The translations under genes were made by a program, and so were the position numbers. Source: CAYLZW01 sp964388085 (GTDB taxonomy: Bacteria; Myxococcota; UBA727; CAYLZW01). From it: DNA of 25,347 bases. Below, one piece after another: positions 1-7,774 of the stretch (within the stretch, counting starts at the first letter, position 1; each line of letters begins with the position of its first letter). The stretch spans positions 1-25,347 of the forward strand of contig CAYLZW010000056.1 of NCBI GenBank assembly GCA_964388085.1, written 5' to 3'. Below the pieces are notes generated by a model. The model had not been told where the DNA came from. It worked only from the letters and a program-made list of their open reading frames with translations, and searched no databases.

Positions 1-51
1 GAGACACGGCGGCGCAAGAGGTGGTCCATGACGCCGTTTGCCGGACGCATA

Positions 52-75
52 CGCCCTGAAGGGCTCGAACCTTCG
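52..75 (-). repeat. tRNA-Arg-like T-arm/acceptor repeat, copy 1
   Basis: This 24-bp stretch is identical to part of the tRNA fragment at 163-207 and lies in the same orientation about 116 bp away. On the minus strand it spells a T-arm (GAAGG, loop TTCGAGC, CCTTC) followed by acceptor AGGGCG, but no CCA follows and the upstream bases do not form the rest of a tRNA. It looks like a second scar of the same tRNA end, as left by site-specific integration at tRNA 3' ends. Just beside it a perfect 7-bp stem with a 3-nt loop lies at 100-116. Confidence 0.6.
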
Positions 76-162
76 CCCCCCCTGCAGCTAGAAACAGGTG
101 AAGGCCAAAGGCCTTCTAAGCCGGGCTCCGGGGAGAGAAGACGAACGGGTCACCAGAAAGAA

Positions 163-207
163 TGGCGCGCCCTGAAGGGCTCGAACCTTCGACCCCCGGC
201 TTAGAAG
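163..207 (-). pseudogene. 3' fragment of a tRNA-Arg(TCT)-like gene, att-like
   Basis: On the minus strand, bases 207 to 163 read as an anticodon loop CTTCTAA (U33, anticodon TCT, A37), the 3' anticodon stem GCCGG, a 5-nt variable loop, a T-arm with a perfect 5-bp stem, a 7-nt acceptor strand AGGGCGC, discriminator G and an encoded CCA. The 5' half is missing: the bases upstream of 207 do not pair with the acceptor strand. It is therefore a non-functional 3' piece, typical of what tyrosine integrases leave at attL or attR. The 13 bp at 195-207 recur inverted at 113-125. Confidence 0.65.
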
Positions 208-575
208 TGCCCAGAAGGTCGTCGACAAGGTCGCGTCGGAGCAAGAGAAAGTGACGATGTAACGGGAGGTTACACCGCACTCGGGATCACGGGTCGTTTC
301 CCGAAATTGCGGAGAATCACGTCAATGTTGGGGTCGGAATTGGGGTTGTTGTTGGGGTTCGGCTCGGGGCTGCGAGTGTCGGCGTTCTCGACCGATAGCC
401 GTGGCCGAGGCGGGGACCCCAACATGGAACCGACCTCCCCTACGGAGCCCCTGTGCACCGATGCGCATGCTTCCCGCCGGTCTCCGGTCACGAGACGGGA
501 GCACTGACGCGATAGCGGATTGCCGCGTCGCCCCCGTTGCTTCTCACGGTTCTGCTTGCGATCCCTGCCTCGCGA
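208..575. other. Stretch without a convincing gene
   Basis: No reading frame here has support beyond being open. A minus-strand frame at 270-491 has an asparagine/proline-rich part (PNPNNNPNSDPN) and ends shortly after FGKRPVIPSAV. It could be the tail of a decayed gene, but no good ribosome binding site or domain is visible. A plus-strand frame also runs from the window edge through the tRNA fragments to about 203; it is a chance reading of tRNA-derived DNA. The local sequence is richer in A and T than the genes to the right, in keeping with a junction region. Confidence 0.4.
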
Positions 576-1208
576 CTAGGCATCGAGGTCACCCCGCAGT
601 GACGGCTTATCGAGCAACTTCCGAACGCTAGTGCGAGGTTGGCTTGCGGTTCTTGAGGAAGCAGCAGCCAGAGCGTCGGTGAATCCTGCGGCGAGCTCAA
701 GGTGACGTCGAGCGACCTCCCGAAGAGTTTGCATTGCACCTGTAAGCCGTATGCCTTGCTCCGAGGCGCCCTGTAGGTCGCCAGCCTCTGCTACTTGGAC
801 GAGCCGTCCGCTCTCGCCGACAACAGCGAACGCTGACTGAGCGAGCTCGTGCTCCGCTCCGAGAAAAAGCTCAATCTCGCCGAAGCGGTTCATCATCGCG
901 TGGCGCATCGACCACGCCTTCGACGCCGCCTCGACGTACGCCATCCCAGACGACAGCGACGCCGGCTCGCCTCCTACGTGCATTGCTGCCAGATCCGATG
1001 AGACCCGAAGGATCTCTGCGACAAGAGCACCCATCTCGGCCACCGACCTACGAAGCTCAGACCTGTCCTGATACTGTAACTGTGTGCGGCGGCTCTGCAA
1101 CAACTGACGCGTGAGGCGACCACTTGATAGCCAATGCCCCACAAACTGGCCCACAAGCGAGACAAACAAGCCAGTTGCTAGGCCAACGACGTATTGGAAA
1201 ACCTCCAT
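576..1208 (-). CDS. Small single-TM protein of unknown function
   Basis: A 210-residue protein with one hydrophobic segment at residues about 5-27 followed by a basic stretch, so the bulk probably lies in the cytoplasm. The rest is alanine-, leucine- and glutamate-rich and predicted helical, with a polar arginine/serine-rich tail. No catalytic motif is recognised. The ATG at 1208 has a GAAGGGG-like ribosome binding site about 9 bases upstream. It follows the defence genes in the same orientation but is separated from the endonuclease gene by 324 bp, so it may have its own promoter. A membrane effector accessory to the island is possible, but nothing in the sequence proves it. Confidence 0.6.
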   Translation of the reverse strand: MEVFQYVVGLATGLFVSLVGQFVGHWLSSGRLTRQLLQSRRTQLQYQDRSELRRSVAEMGALVAEILRVSSDLAAMHVGGEPASLSSGMAYVEAASKAWSMRHAMMNRFGEIELFLGAEHELAQSAFAVVGESGRLVQVAEAGDLQGASEQGIRLTGAMQTLREVARRHLELAAGFTDALAAASSRTASQPRTSVRKLLDKPSLRGDLDA

Positions 1209-1532
1209 CTCGGCGACCCCTTCGTGATTTTCGACCCCGATATCGTCGCCCTACTCCTTCGGGACGAGGCAAAAGCCGGTGAAGCGGCGCCGAGGCAGCG
1301 ACTCCGAAATTGCAGAGTTGTGTTCGTCCCACGTTGCATGCCGATGGCCGCTCCTAAACGTCCGCTTCTCATTTTGAAGTTGCCGTTCTGCGCAGCTGTC
1401 ACGGCCTCGGCAATACAGTCGCTAGATCCAAGAATTGACCATCCCGGATGCTGCAGCAAATAGGCCCGCGCCAAGCTCGGCCGGGCAGGACTGGCCCTTG
1501 TCCCCTCTTCGCGCCTCCTTTGGCTGCCGTCG
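1209..1532. other. 324-bp gap between endonuclease and TM-protein genes
   Basis: No frame on either strand has coding character. No strong hairpin followed by a T-run was found after the endonuclease stop. Frames that are open here are short and arginine/proline-rich. It may carry the promoter of the TM-protein gene. Confidence 0.4.
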
Positions 1533-3294
1533 TCATGGTGCCCCTGCTGATCGACTCCGTCCGGGCGCTGGCGCCCCCCGCGAATCCCTGACGACCGCTC
1601 GATGCCGGCGCACCACCTCGGGGTACCGCCGAAGGTGCATCTCAATCTCCGAGCGGGTCCACCAATCACACCAAAAGCGCCCCTCGGTCCGAGCGGCATC
1701 TAGATAGTCGGTCATCGAGGTCGCCAGCGTGGAGGACACCACCAGGAAGAACCCGTCGGCGTGGTAATGATCTAACATGTCTCGAATATCACGAACATCC
1801 CCCTTGCCGACACTGCGATGAGAGGCCTTGCACTGCACGAGGATCTTCCTAAGAGTCCACGGGGGATCGGACCTCATCACCGTCTCCATGGGGAGAGGAT
1901 CGGGTTGCCAGTGCGCTATTATATCCCGGCCTCCATCACGCTCCCTGCTTCGGCTCACGCGGCGCACGCGTGCAGAGAACACTGAATGCAGGAGATCGGC
2001 AATAAGCTCCTCGAACGCCTCGTCATCGATGCGCTCCGCCCACACGAACCGCTGTTCTGGGAACAGGACCTGCTGCTCTCTCGCACGATCGACTCGAAGC
2101 AGTTCGCGCGCCGCGTAGTGGGCGTGTCTCCCGCAGTCCGCTGCAAAGAAAACCGTGTGGCTTCGACCAATCGCGACGAGACCATTCTCGATCGGCAGAA
2201 AGACTGGTTCGTGGTGCTCACCTAGACCTCTCATCAACCGGCATGACTCATCCACGGCGCTTCTAGGGCAAATATTGACGACGTCATGGGGGCGAGAAAC
2301 GACGAACAGACCTCGTTCCGTCGGAACGACGCTCAGATGACCGGCTTCTGTCACCAGCGATCGCAACGAGAATGACAGGATATCGGAGCGAACGACCGAG
2401 ATCTCATGCGGCACGACAGCTCTGAAGTAGTCCCAGTCCGGGCCTGACCGGCGGTTGAACGTGGCGTCCCCTATGCTGGTCCCGATGACTTCCGCAACAT
2501 GTTCCGCCCAGGTCTCCGCTCCCGACCAACTTGACTCGCACACGTCCCTCGTTGGGTCAAAACCAAGGATGAGCGCCAAAAGTCGGAAAGAGGCGACCGC
2601 CTCTGTCAGAAACTCGGAGAGCTCATCGCATGGCTGGCTTCCCTTGCCGTCATCCCCGATGTATATCTTAGCCGGCTGGGAAAACGCGATGTGACGGCCA
2701 TATAGCTCAGCCGGGATTGGGTTGGACATCGCCGGGTTTACGACATTGACTAGCCCGCAGGACCTCGGTCTGAACATCGTTCGGAACGCGACGCACCACA
2801 CAAATGACAGAACATCGTGCAAGTCGGTTCTCTCGCCCGGAAATTCCCAGCTTGTCGTCCTGAGATAGATCAGTGGTATTGCATGGTGGTGATCGGACAG
2901 AAGAAGCCTTACAGAAGGCAAAATCGATCGACTTTCGAGGCTGAGGACGTCTGTTGATGTCTCGAGAAGATCGAGTCCGTGGCGGTCCGCAGCGCGGCGA
3001 ATGAGTGTCAGGACCTCGTCCCTGCTTCGCTCGCGCGCGCACCGAGCTGGATCCCGCCGTACCGNNNNNNNNNNNNNNNNNNNNNNNNNNNNNNNNNNNN
3101 NNNNNNNNNNNNNNNNNNNNNNNNNNNNNNNNNNNNNNNNNNNNNNNNNNNNNNNNNNNNNNNNCGCCCTTGTTCGCGCCCTTGTTCGCGCCCTTGTTCG
3201 CGCCCTTGTTCGCGCCCTTGTTCGCGCCCTTCTTCGCGGGGGCGCCACCGCTTGCCCCGGTACCCGTGCCCGGTCGAAGCTCGATTCTACTCAT
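1533..3294 (-). CDS. Mrr-type restriction endonuclease with GANK-repeat N-terminus (interrupted by assembly gap)
   Basis: The last ~150 residues carry the Mrr_cat nuclease fold of the PD-(D/E)xK superfamily: an N-terminal helix FEELIADLL, then DGGRD (codons near 1937-1923) and QCK (near 1835-1827), followed by a helix and FFLVVSS strand typical of Mrr. The ~340 residues between the gap and this domain are not recognised. The start at 3294 is chosen because a GGAGG lies 10 bases upstream and the residues that follow (MSRIELRPG..., then KKGANKGANK) are plausible lysine-rich coding. After the 100-N gap the body continues in another frame, which only means the true gap length is not 100; a length divisible by 3 restores one frame. 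It starts 30 bp after the receiver-like gene and is probably the nuclease effector of that group. Reading the repeat in the frame of the body gives an implausible ART-repeat start, so that start was not used. Confidence 0.75.
3065..3164. other. Assembly gap of exactly 100 N
   Basis: The run of 100 unknown bases directly abuts a 12-bp tandem repeat array, so the assembler probably failed to span the repeats. The round size suggests a placeholder of unknown true length. It breaks the frame of the endonuclease gene. Confidence 0.95.
3165..3236 (-). repeat. 12-bp tandem repeat coding for GANK units
   Basis: Five perfect copies of a 12-bp unit (minus strand GGCGCGAACAAG) plus one variant copy at 3225-3236 (AAG in place of AAC). 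In the endonuclease frame each unit encodes Gly-Ala-Asn-Lys. The array runs into the assembly gap, so the copy number is a minimum. Being a multiple of three, the unit can expand or contract without breaking the frame. Confidence 0.9.
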
Positions 3295-3324
3295 CGTCCC
3301 GGGTCCTCCGCGGCCGATTCGCTT

Positions 3325-5367
3325 CTACTGGTCCGCCGGGACCTGTGGCGCGCCTGAGGTTGGCACGTCGACGTCGTCATGAGCGACTAGTACGATACCG
3401 GCAGCTCGCCTCCTCTTCTTGAACTCCCCGCCCGCTGTGAGGGCCCCATTTCGGCTGAGCAGCGCAAGTGCGCGGTCACCAGAGAACTTGAGTTCCTTGA
3501 GGTCCGTATCATGTGGCGCCGGAAGCGGCACTCCCCGCAGCAGTTGAGTCAGAAGAAAACCCTCGGAGCAAAGTGCCGCGAGAGCCTCGCGCGCCTCCGG
3601 ATGCACAGATTCGGGATCCAGTGCAGCCAGCGCTGCGCACACAGCCTCACACGCCGGCTCCGATAGAACCAAGCGCGATGAACCGCGGCCCACATGACAG
3701 ACCCCACCAAGGTCCTCTAGCTCTTTGGATTCCAGCTTGAACAGGCACGCGTCCGTTCCGAGGAAGTAAGCCTCGACTTGCATCGGGAACGTCGCGGGAA
3801 GGGGAACTACGAGCCCGACCCGGCCGAGTCGGGACAACACTTTCTGCTGTAGCTCTAGGGCGTGTGCCTCACGAAGGCGGCCGGCGATCTCAACTCCGTC
3901 GCGCGCTTCGAGCGCGGCCTCCAGGGTCGCCCGTGCCTCGGCCTGCAGCTCCTTCGGCCGCCACCGAATCCTATATCTGCACTCGTTGGCCTCAAACACG
4001 CGCGTATGAAGCGACTCTTCTCTGGGATACGTCCACGTCTTCGGCAATAGCGGTTCCAGCTCACCCTTAAGAAGCAGTACTCTTGCAGCCGGCGTCTCTG
4101 GTCGCTGCAGATCGCATGCCGGAGTCAGCACCACCAGCACCTCGTCGTGGGTCAACCCTCGGAGGGTACGGAGATCCCCCTCCGCCACGTTGGCCATGTC
4201 GCCGGGGGTGGGCGGCGCGCTCTCTTCCCCTTCGGGAGCGTCCCCGGGCGTCCGCAGGCCGGCAGCAAGCGGTGTCGCGCCAGACGACCGTTTCCGCATG
4301 AGTACGTCACCGAAAGCCACTGGACTTGCGCGGCCGGAAAGCCTGAGCCGACCCTCGTTCGTAAAGATCGACCGCCGCACAATTTCCTGGAGATCCTTAG
4401 CTCCAGCCACGTTCGGTGCAGGGTAGACGTCGCTTGTTAGTCCGTTCAGCTGATTGGCCGCTGCAATTATTCTTTCGTCGCGTTCAACCTCATGAAGCAA
4501 GACCAGATCAAAAACATCGACGAGATAGCTTCCAGTTGGCTGGCCCTCCTCCTCGAGAACGAGCGTTTGTACCTGGGCCACGTCGCTCAGGTCGAGTCGT
4601 CGCATGAGTGCTGCGGTGCGCTCACACGCCTGCATCACGCCGTCGCGCCAGGCGGCAAGGAACTCCGCTAGTCGCCTGGACTCCGCGGCGTGCATTGCAA
4701 GGCGCAGAACCAGGCGCTCGAGCTTCCCAGCATCCTCGAGTTCTGCCTTCCTGATTATCCGAAAGGCGGACTCAAGCAGCCCAGACTTGTCCCTAAAGTC
4801 GATGCGCTTCTGCTCCAAGCGCCCACTTCTGGACATGAGTATCACCAGCGGAGGCGACGAGGCCCTGGCCTTGAGGACTTCCGCCAGAGCATCTACTGGC
4901 ATGTCCGTGTCTTCTTGCGCGGAACCCAAGAAGAGGTCCACCACGAGTAGGTCTACGCCCAGCGCCGCGTCTTTGAAGTCTCTTCCCGCCTGGGAGCACT
5001 CCAGGCCGAACCCTTGCAGCCGTCGCTCGAGCGCGTCCAGGTACTCTCGATCCGTAGTGGCACCTCGCTCGTACTCCTGAAAGAGTGGGCGGGTAAGCTC
5101 TATTGCGACTTCTTCCCGGTGAAGTGCCCATAGGGCGGCTACGAACGCATCTGAAGCGACCCGCTCATGAACGTCTTCCGAGTCATAGCGAGGGTAGTCG
5201 GCCTCAAGTCGAGCCCGCGTTCCTTCGTCGATATCGTCGAAGAAGTTGTCCCAGTCATCCAAACTGTAAACGAGGTCGGCTGCCCGGGGGACTTCATCGT
5301 TCGAGTCATCCACGATCAGCGCGGTTCGCACGTTCGCATCTTTTAAAACTGTTCGCAGATCTGTCAC
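3325..5367 (-). CDS. Receiver-like signalling protein with long C-terminal region
   Basis: A 680-residue protein whose first ~210 residues look like a two-component receiver domain with an insertion: acidic pair D20-D21 after strand RTALIVDD, candidate phospho-acceptor D144 in LLVVDLFLG, S179 in VILMSRSG and K207 in FRIIRKAEL, which are the receiver signature positions. The distance from the acidic pair to the acceptor Asp is about 120 residues instead of the usual ~40, so a helical insertion of ~80-90 residues splits the domain. Residues ~210-680 are not recognised; they include VLTPACDL at 413-420 and a proline/glutamate-rich linker near 370-395. Its ATG overlaps the stop of the kinase-like gene (ATGA), implying coupled translation and a stable kinase/receiver pair. 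No DNA-binding domain is evident, so an output through protein contact is more likely than transcription control. Confidence 0.75.
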   Translation of the reverse strand: MTDLRTVLKDANVRTALIVDDSNDEVPRAADLVYSLDDWDNFFDDIDEGTRARLEADYPRYDSEDVHERVASDAFVAALWALHREEVAIELTRPLFQEYERGATTDREYLDALERRLQGFGLECSQAGRDFKDAALGVDLLVVDLFLGSAQEDTDMPVDALAEVLKARASSPPLVILMSRSGRLEQKRIDFRDKSGLLESAFRIIRKAELEDAGKLERLVLRLAMHAAESRRLAEFLAAWRDGVMQACERTAALMRRLDLSDVAQVQTLVLEEEGQPTGSYLVDVFDLVLLHEVERDERIIAAANQLNGLTSDVYPAPNVAGAKDLQEIVRRSIFTNEGRLRLSGRASPVAFGDVLMRKRSSGATPLAAGLRTPGDAPEGEESAPPTPGDMANVAEGDLRTLRGLTHDEVLVVLTPACDLQRPETPAARVLLLKGELEPLLPKTWTYPREESLHTRVFEANECRYRIRWRPKELQAEARATLEAALEARDGVEIAGRLREAHALELQQKVLSRLGRVGLVVPLPATFPMQVEAYFLGTDACLFKLESKELEDLGGVCHVGRGSSRLVLSEPACEAVCAALAALDPESVHPEAREALAALCSEGFLLTQLLRGVPLPAPHDTDLKELKFSGDRALALLSRNGALTAGGEFKKRRRAAGIVLVAHDDVDVPTSGAPQVPADQ

Positions 5368-7757
5368 GTCGACGCGCCCCCCAGCATCGGAAGCTCTAGG
5401 ACAAACCGGTGCAAGCGTTCCCCACCGGTCGCTCCTGGCTCAAGCACCAACGATCCTCCCATGAACTCAGCGCATTCTCGGGCAATATACAGCCCGAGAC
5501 CTCGTCTACGGTCGGGATCCTTCAACGAAAAGAACGGTTGAAAGACCCGTTCGCGGTATTCGGTCGCGATACCGGGACCGTTATCTTCGAAAGTCATCAA
5601 AGGCGGATTGCACTCGAGGCGGACAGTGATCTCCGGACGGAACCCTGGCGTGCGCTCCCGCCGTAGACGCAGCCAGTACTTCGAGTTAGATAAGAGATTT
5701 TCTAGCACCTGAACGATCATGCCCTTGATTGCCCTGACCCGCACCGGACGACGATCAACCTCGAACTGAACGCGGATCGCATGACGCGTGAACTCACCCT
5801 CGTGGGCTGCCAGCACATCATCCACCAGCGAGTCGAGGTTGAAGACTTCCCACCGCTGGCGCCCAGACACACTCAATGGATCCAATACGCGGATACGCTT
5901 CGAGAGCGTCTTCATCTGTTCTCGGAGCGACCGGACGCTGGCCGTCGCGTTTGCCGGCAGCTGCTCCTGCTTGAGTCGGTTGAGCGCGTCCAACGCGTGC
6001 TCGGACGCCCGCGCGAGCTCGTGAGCGACCACCTCGACCATCAAACCAACTCCTGCCATCTCGACCAGTTGCCGCCCCTCCCGCTCCACCTGCTCGATGC
6101 GCTGCCGAGCACGGCCTGCGAATTCTTGGAACTCAAGGATCACCTCTTCCACCTCATCGACGGCGCCGCGCTCGCTCTTACCGACGACCCGCCGAAGGCG
6201 CTTCAACGACAGGCGAGCCCGCTTCTCAAGCTGGTCGACCTCTCGCTTCGAGCCCGTCAGATCAATTTGAATACCCTTGTGCTTTCGCTCGACATCCTTC
6301 ATGAACAGGAAAAGCCGCTCTATCACGTATTGAAGCACGCGAAAGAACAGCCGCTGCTCGGCGGTTTCTCGCAGACCCTCGCGGTTTGTCTGGTCCACGA
6401 GACCGGGGTTTCTCATCCGAGAGATCTCGACGCGACCGATCAGCTGTGTCTTATTCAGTGTGTATCCGGACCTTCGGAGCGCCCGGCGGTCAAGCTCAAG
6501 CCAATCATCATCCTCGCTGCCATACGGAAACACTCGGAACCCATCTCGGTAGAGCAGAATCCCAGACCATTGCTCTTGTTGAGCTAGAACGGCCCTTCTG
6601 TCACCGATGCCGTCGACCTTGGTAAGCCTCCGACGATTAAACCAGTGCATCTCGAACGAAAACGGGCCCACAGACGTCAGGTGGAGAGGATCGAAATCAC
6701 GAGACGGACCAACAAGAAGTCCTTCGAGATCCTCACCGGCGATATCGCTCGGGTCGATCTCCAGAGGATGATCGAAGCCGAGGTCGCGCACGGTTAGTTC
6801 GGTGGACAGGACCGGCATACCATCAGCGATCTCGTATCGGCCCGTTGCGCTCGCGTGTGCAGCGCTGAGCAGCTTCACCGGTCGGCGAGGAATCGCGATC
6901 CTTTCTTCGCCCCAGAGCAGCGCGATCCGCGGCCGCTCCTTGGTTCCCGAAAAGGGGTCCGTGAGGCGAGAGAACTCACGCTGGGCCAGGCTGCGGACCT
7001 TTTCGAGCGACCAATCCGCTGTGAGTGCACTGATCTTGAGACGCGTACCGGACCATTCGGGGAAGGGCTTGCGCGTGCCCCGACGCGGTTCGATCAAAAT
7101 CTCGTCGAGCATCGCATCCAGGTCAGCGAACCGCGTCCAGTCGAGATCCAAGATGTTTAGATTCGCGTCCTCGTGTGTCGCTGTCTCGACTCGGAGGCAG
7201 TCACCGAGCCGCATAGCTGACAATCTACCGATGCCCTTCTCACCAAGATAAGGCGTGTCGCGCTCACCATGATCCAACGCATGCTGGACAGCGCGCATGC
7301 GAGACGCCGTACCTATTGTCAGATACTTTTCGGTCAGGTCCGACATCGACATACCAGAACCAGTATCAGCGATGGTGACGCAGCTTTCGCGATACAAGGC
7401 GTCGACGACCTCCGCAAGCTCCTCCACCCTCTCGGTGCGCTCTACGCGCTCCCGTGCACTGGTCACGATATCCGCCGAAGCCGTGGTCTCCAGGGCGTCG
7501 ACCACGGCCTTGCGCAAGCTCTCAGTAGCATCCCCGCCGCCCGCCGCGTCAATTTGTCTCCGCAAGCGGTCGCGCTGGCTGCGACACAGTACAACCTCAA
7601 ACGAAATCTCTACTCCAGATGTAGTTCGGGCATCGAATCCATTCTTTATCAACTCGTAAAAAGCGATGATGTCAGAGCTAATCAGCTCTGAGCCTAACTC
7701 AAGGACCGTTCGGGCGGAGATCTTAAACATGTGCGCCGTTCTGTCGACCCATGCCAT
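5364..7757 (-). CDS. Dual-GHKL protein: Hsp90/MORC-like ATPase plus histidine-kinase core
   Basis: A 797-residue protein with two ATP-binding GHKL modules. The first has the N-box ELIKNGFDA at 35-43, DTGSGMS at 131-137, LTIGTASR at 146-153 and the lid GEKGIGRLSAM at 172-182, as in Hsp90- and MORC-type ATPases. The second is a histidine-kinase core: H-box VVAHELAR with candidate His ~579, N-box LENLLSNSKYW near 685-695, DNGPGIA near 725-731 and RRGLGLY near 751-757. Charged helices between them (about 470-570) probably form a coiled coil. No membrane segment is seen, so it is cytoplasmic and would sense an intracellular signal. It precedes the receiver-like gene with a 4-bp overlap and follows the PLD gene by 17 bp. 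The ribosome binding site at 7757 is weak; Met10 is an alternative start. Confidence 0.85.
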   Translation of the reverse strand: MAWVDRTAHMFKISARTVLELGSELISSDIIAFYELIKNGFDARTTSGVEISFEVVLCRSQRDRLRRQIDAAGGGDATESLRKAVVDALETTASADIVTSARERVERTERVEELAEVVDALYRESCVTIADTGSGMSMSDLTEKYLTIGTASRMRAVQHALDHGERDTPYLGEKGIGRLSAMRLGDCLRVETATHEDANLNILDLDWTRFADLDAMLDEILIEPRRGTRKPFPEWSGTRLKISALTADWSLEKVRSLAQREFSRLTDPFSGTKERPRIALLWGEERIAIPRRPVKLLSAAHASATGRYEIADGMPVLSTELTVRDLGFDHPLEIDPSDIAGEDLEGLLVGPSRDFDPLHLTSVGPFSFEMHWFNRRRLTKVDGIGDRRAVLAQQEQWSGILLYRDGFRVFPYGSEDDDWLELDRRALRRSGYTLNKTQLIGRVEISRMRNPGLVDQTNREGLRETAEQRLFFRVLQYVIERLFLFMKDVERKHKGIQIDLTGSKREVDQLEKRARLSLKRLRRVVGKSERGAVDEVEEVILEFQEFAGRARQRIEQVEREGRQLVEMAGVGLMVEVVAHELARASEHALDALNRLKQEQLPANATASVRSLREQMKTLSKRIRVLDPLSVSGRQRWEVFNLDSLVDDVLAAHEGEFTRHAIRVQFEVDRRPVRVRAIKGMIVQVLENLLSNSKYWLRLRRERTPGFRPEITVRLECNPPLMTFEDNGPGIATEYRERVFQPFFSLKDPDRRRGLGLYIARECAEFMGGSLVLEPGATGGERLHRFVLELPMLGGAST

Positions 7758-7774
7758 TCAAGGACAAGGAATCG

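Noticed and set aside
1..203. Plus-strand frame open from the window edge, ending ALKGSNLRPPA
   Set aside because: It runs through both tRNA-derived repeats; the ending is a typical chance translation of a tRNA 3' end.
2707..3294. 195-aa frame starting with the GANK repeat and running through the gap to 2707
   Set aside because: Only its start is real. After the gap it is out of frame with the coherent endonuclease body and becomes arginine/proline-rich; the joint is an artefact of the 100-N filler.
5781..6587. 268-aa plus-strand frame opposite the kinase-like gene
   Set aside because: It is antisense to a gene with clear kinase motifs, has no ribosome binding site and shows mirror codon composition.
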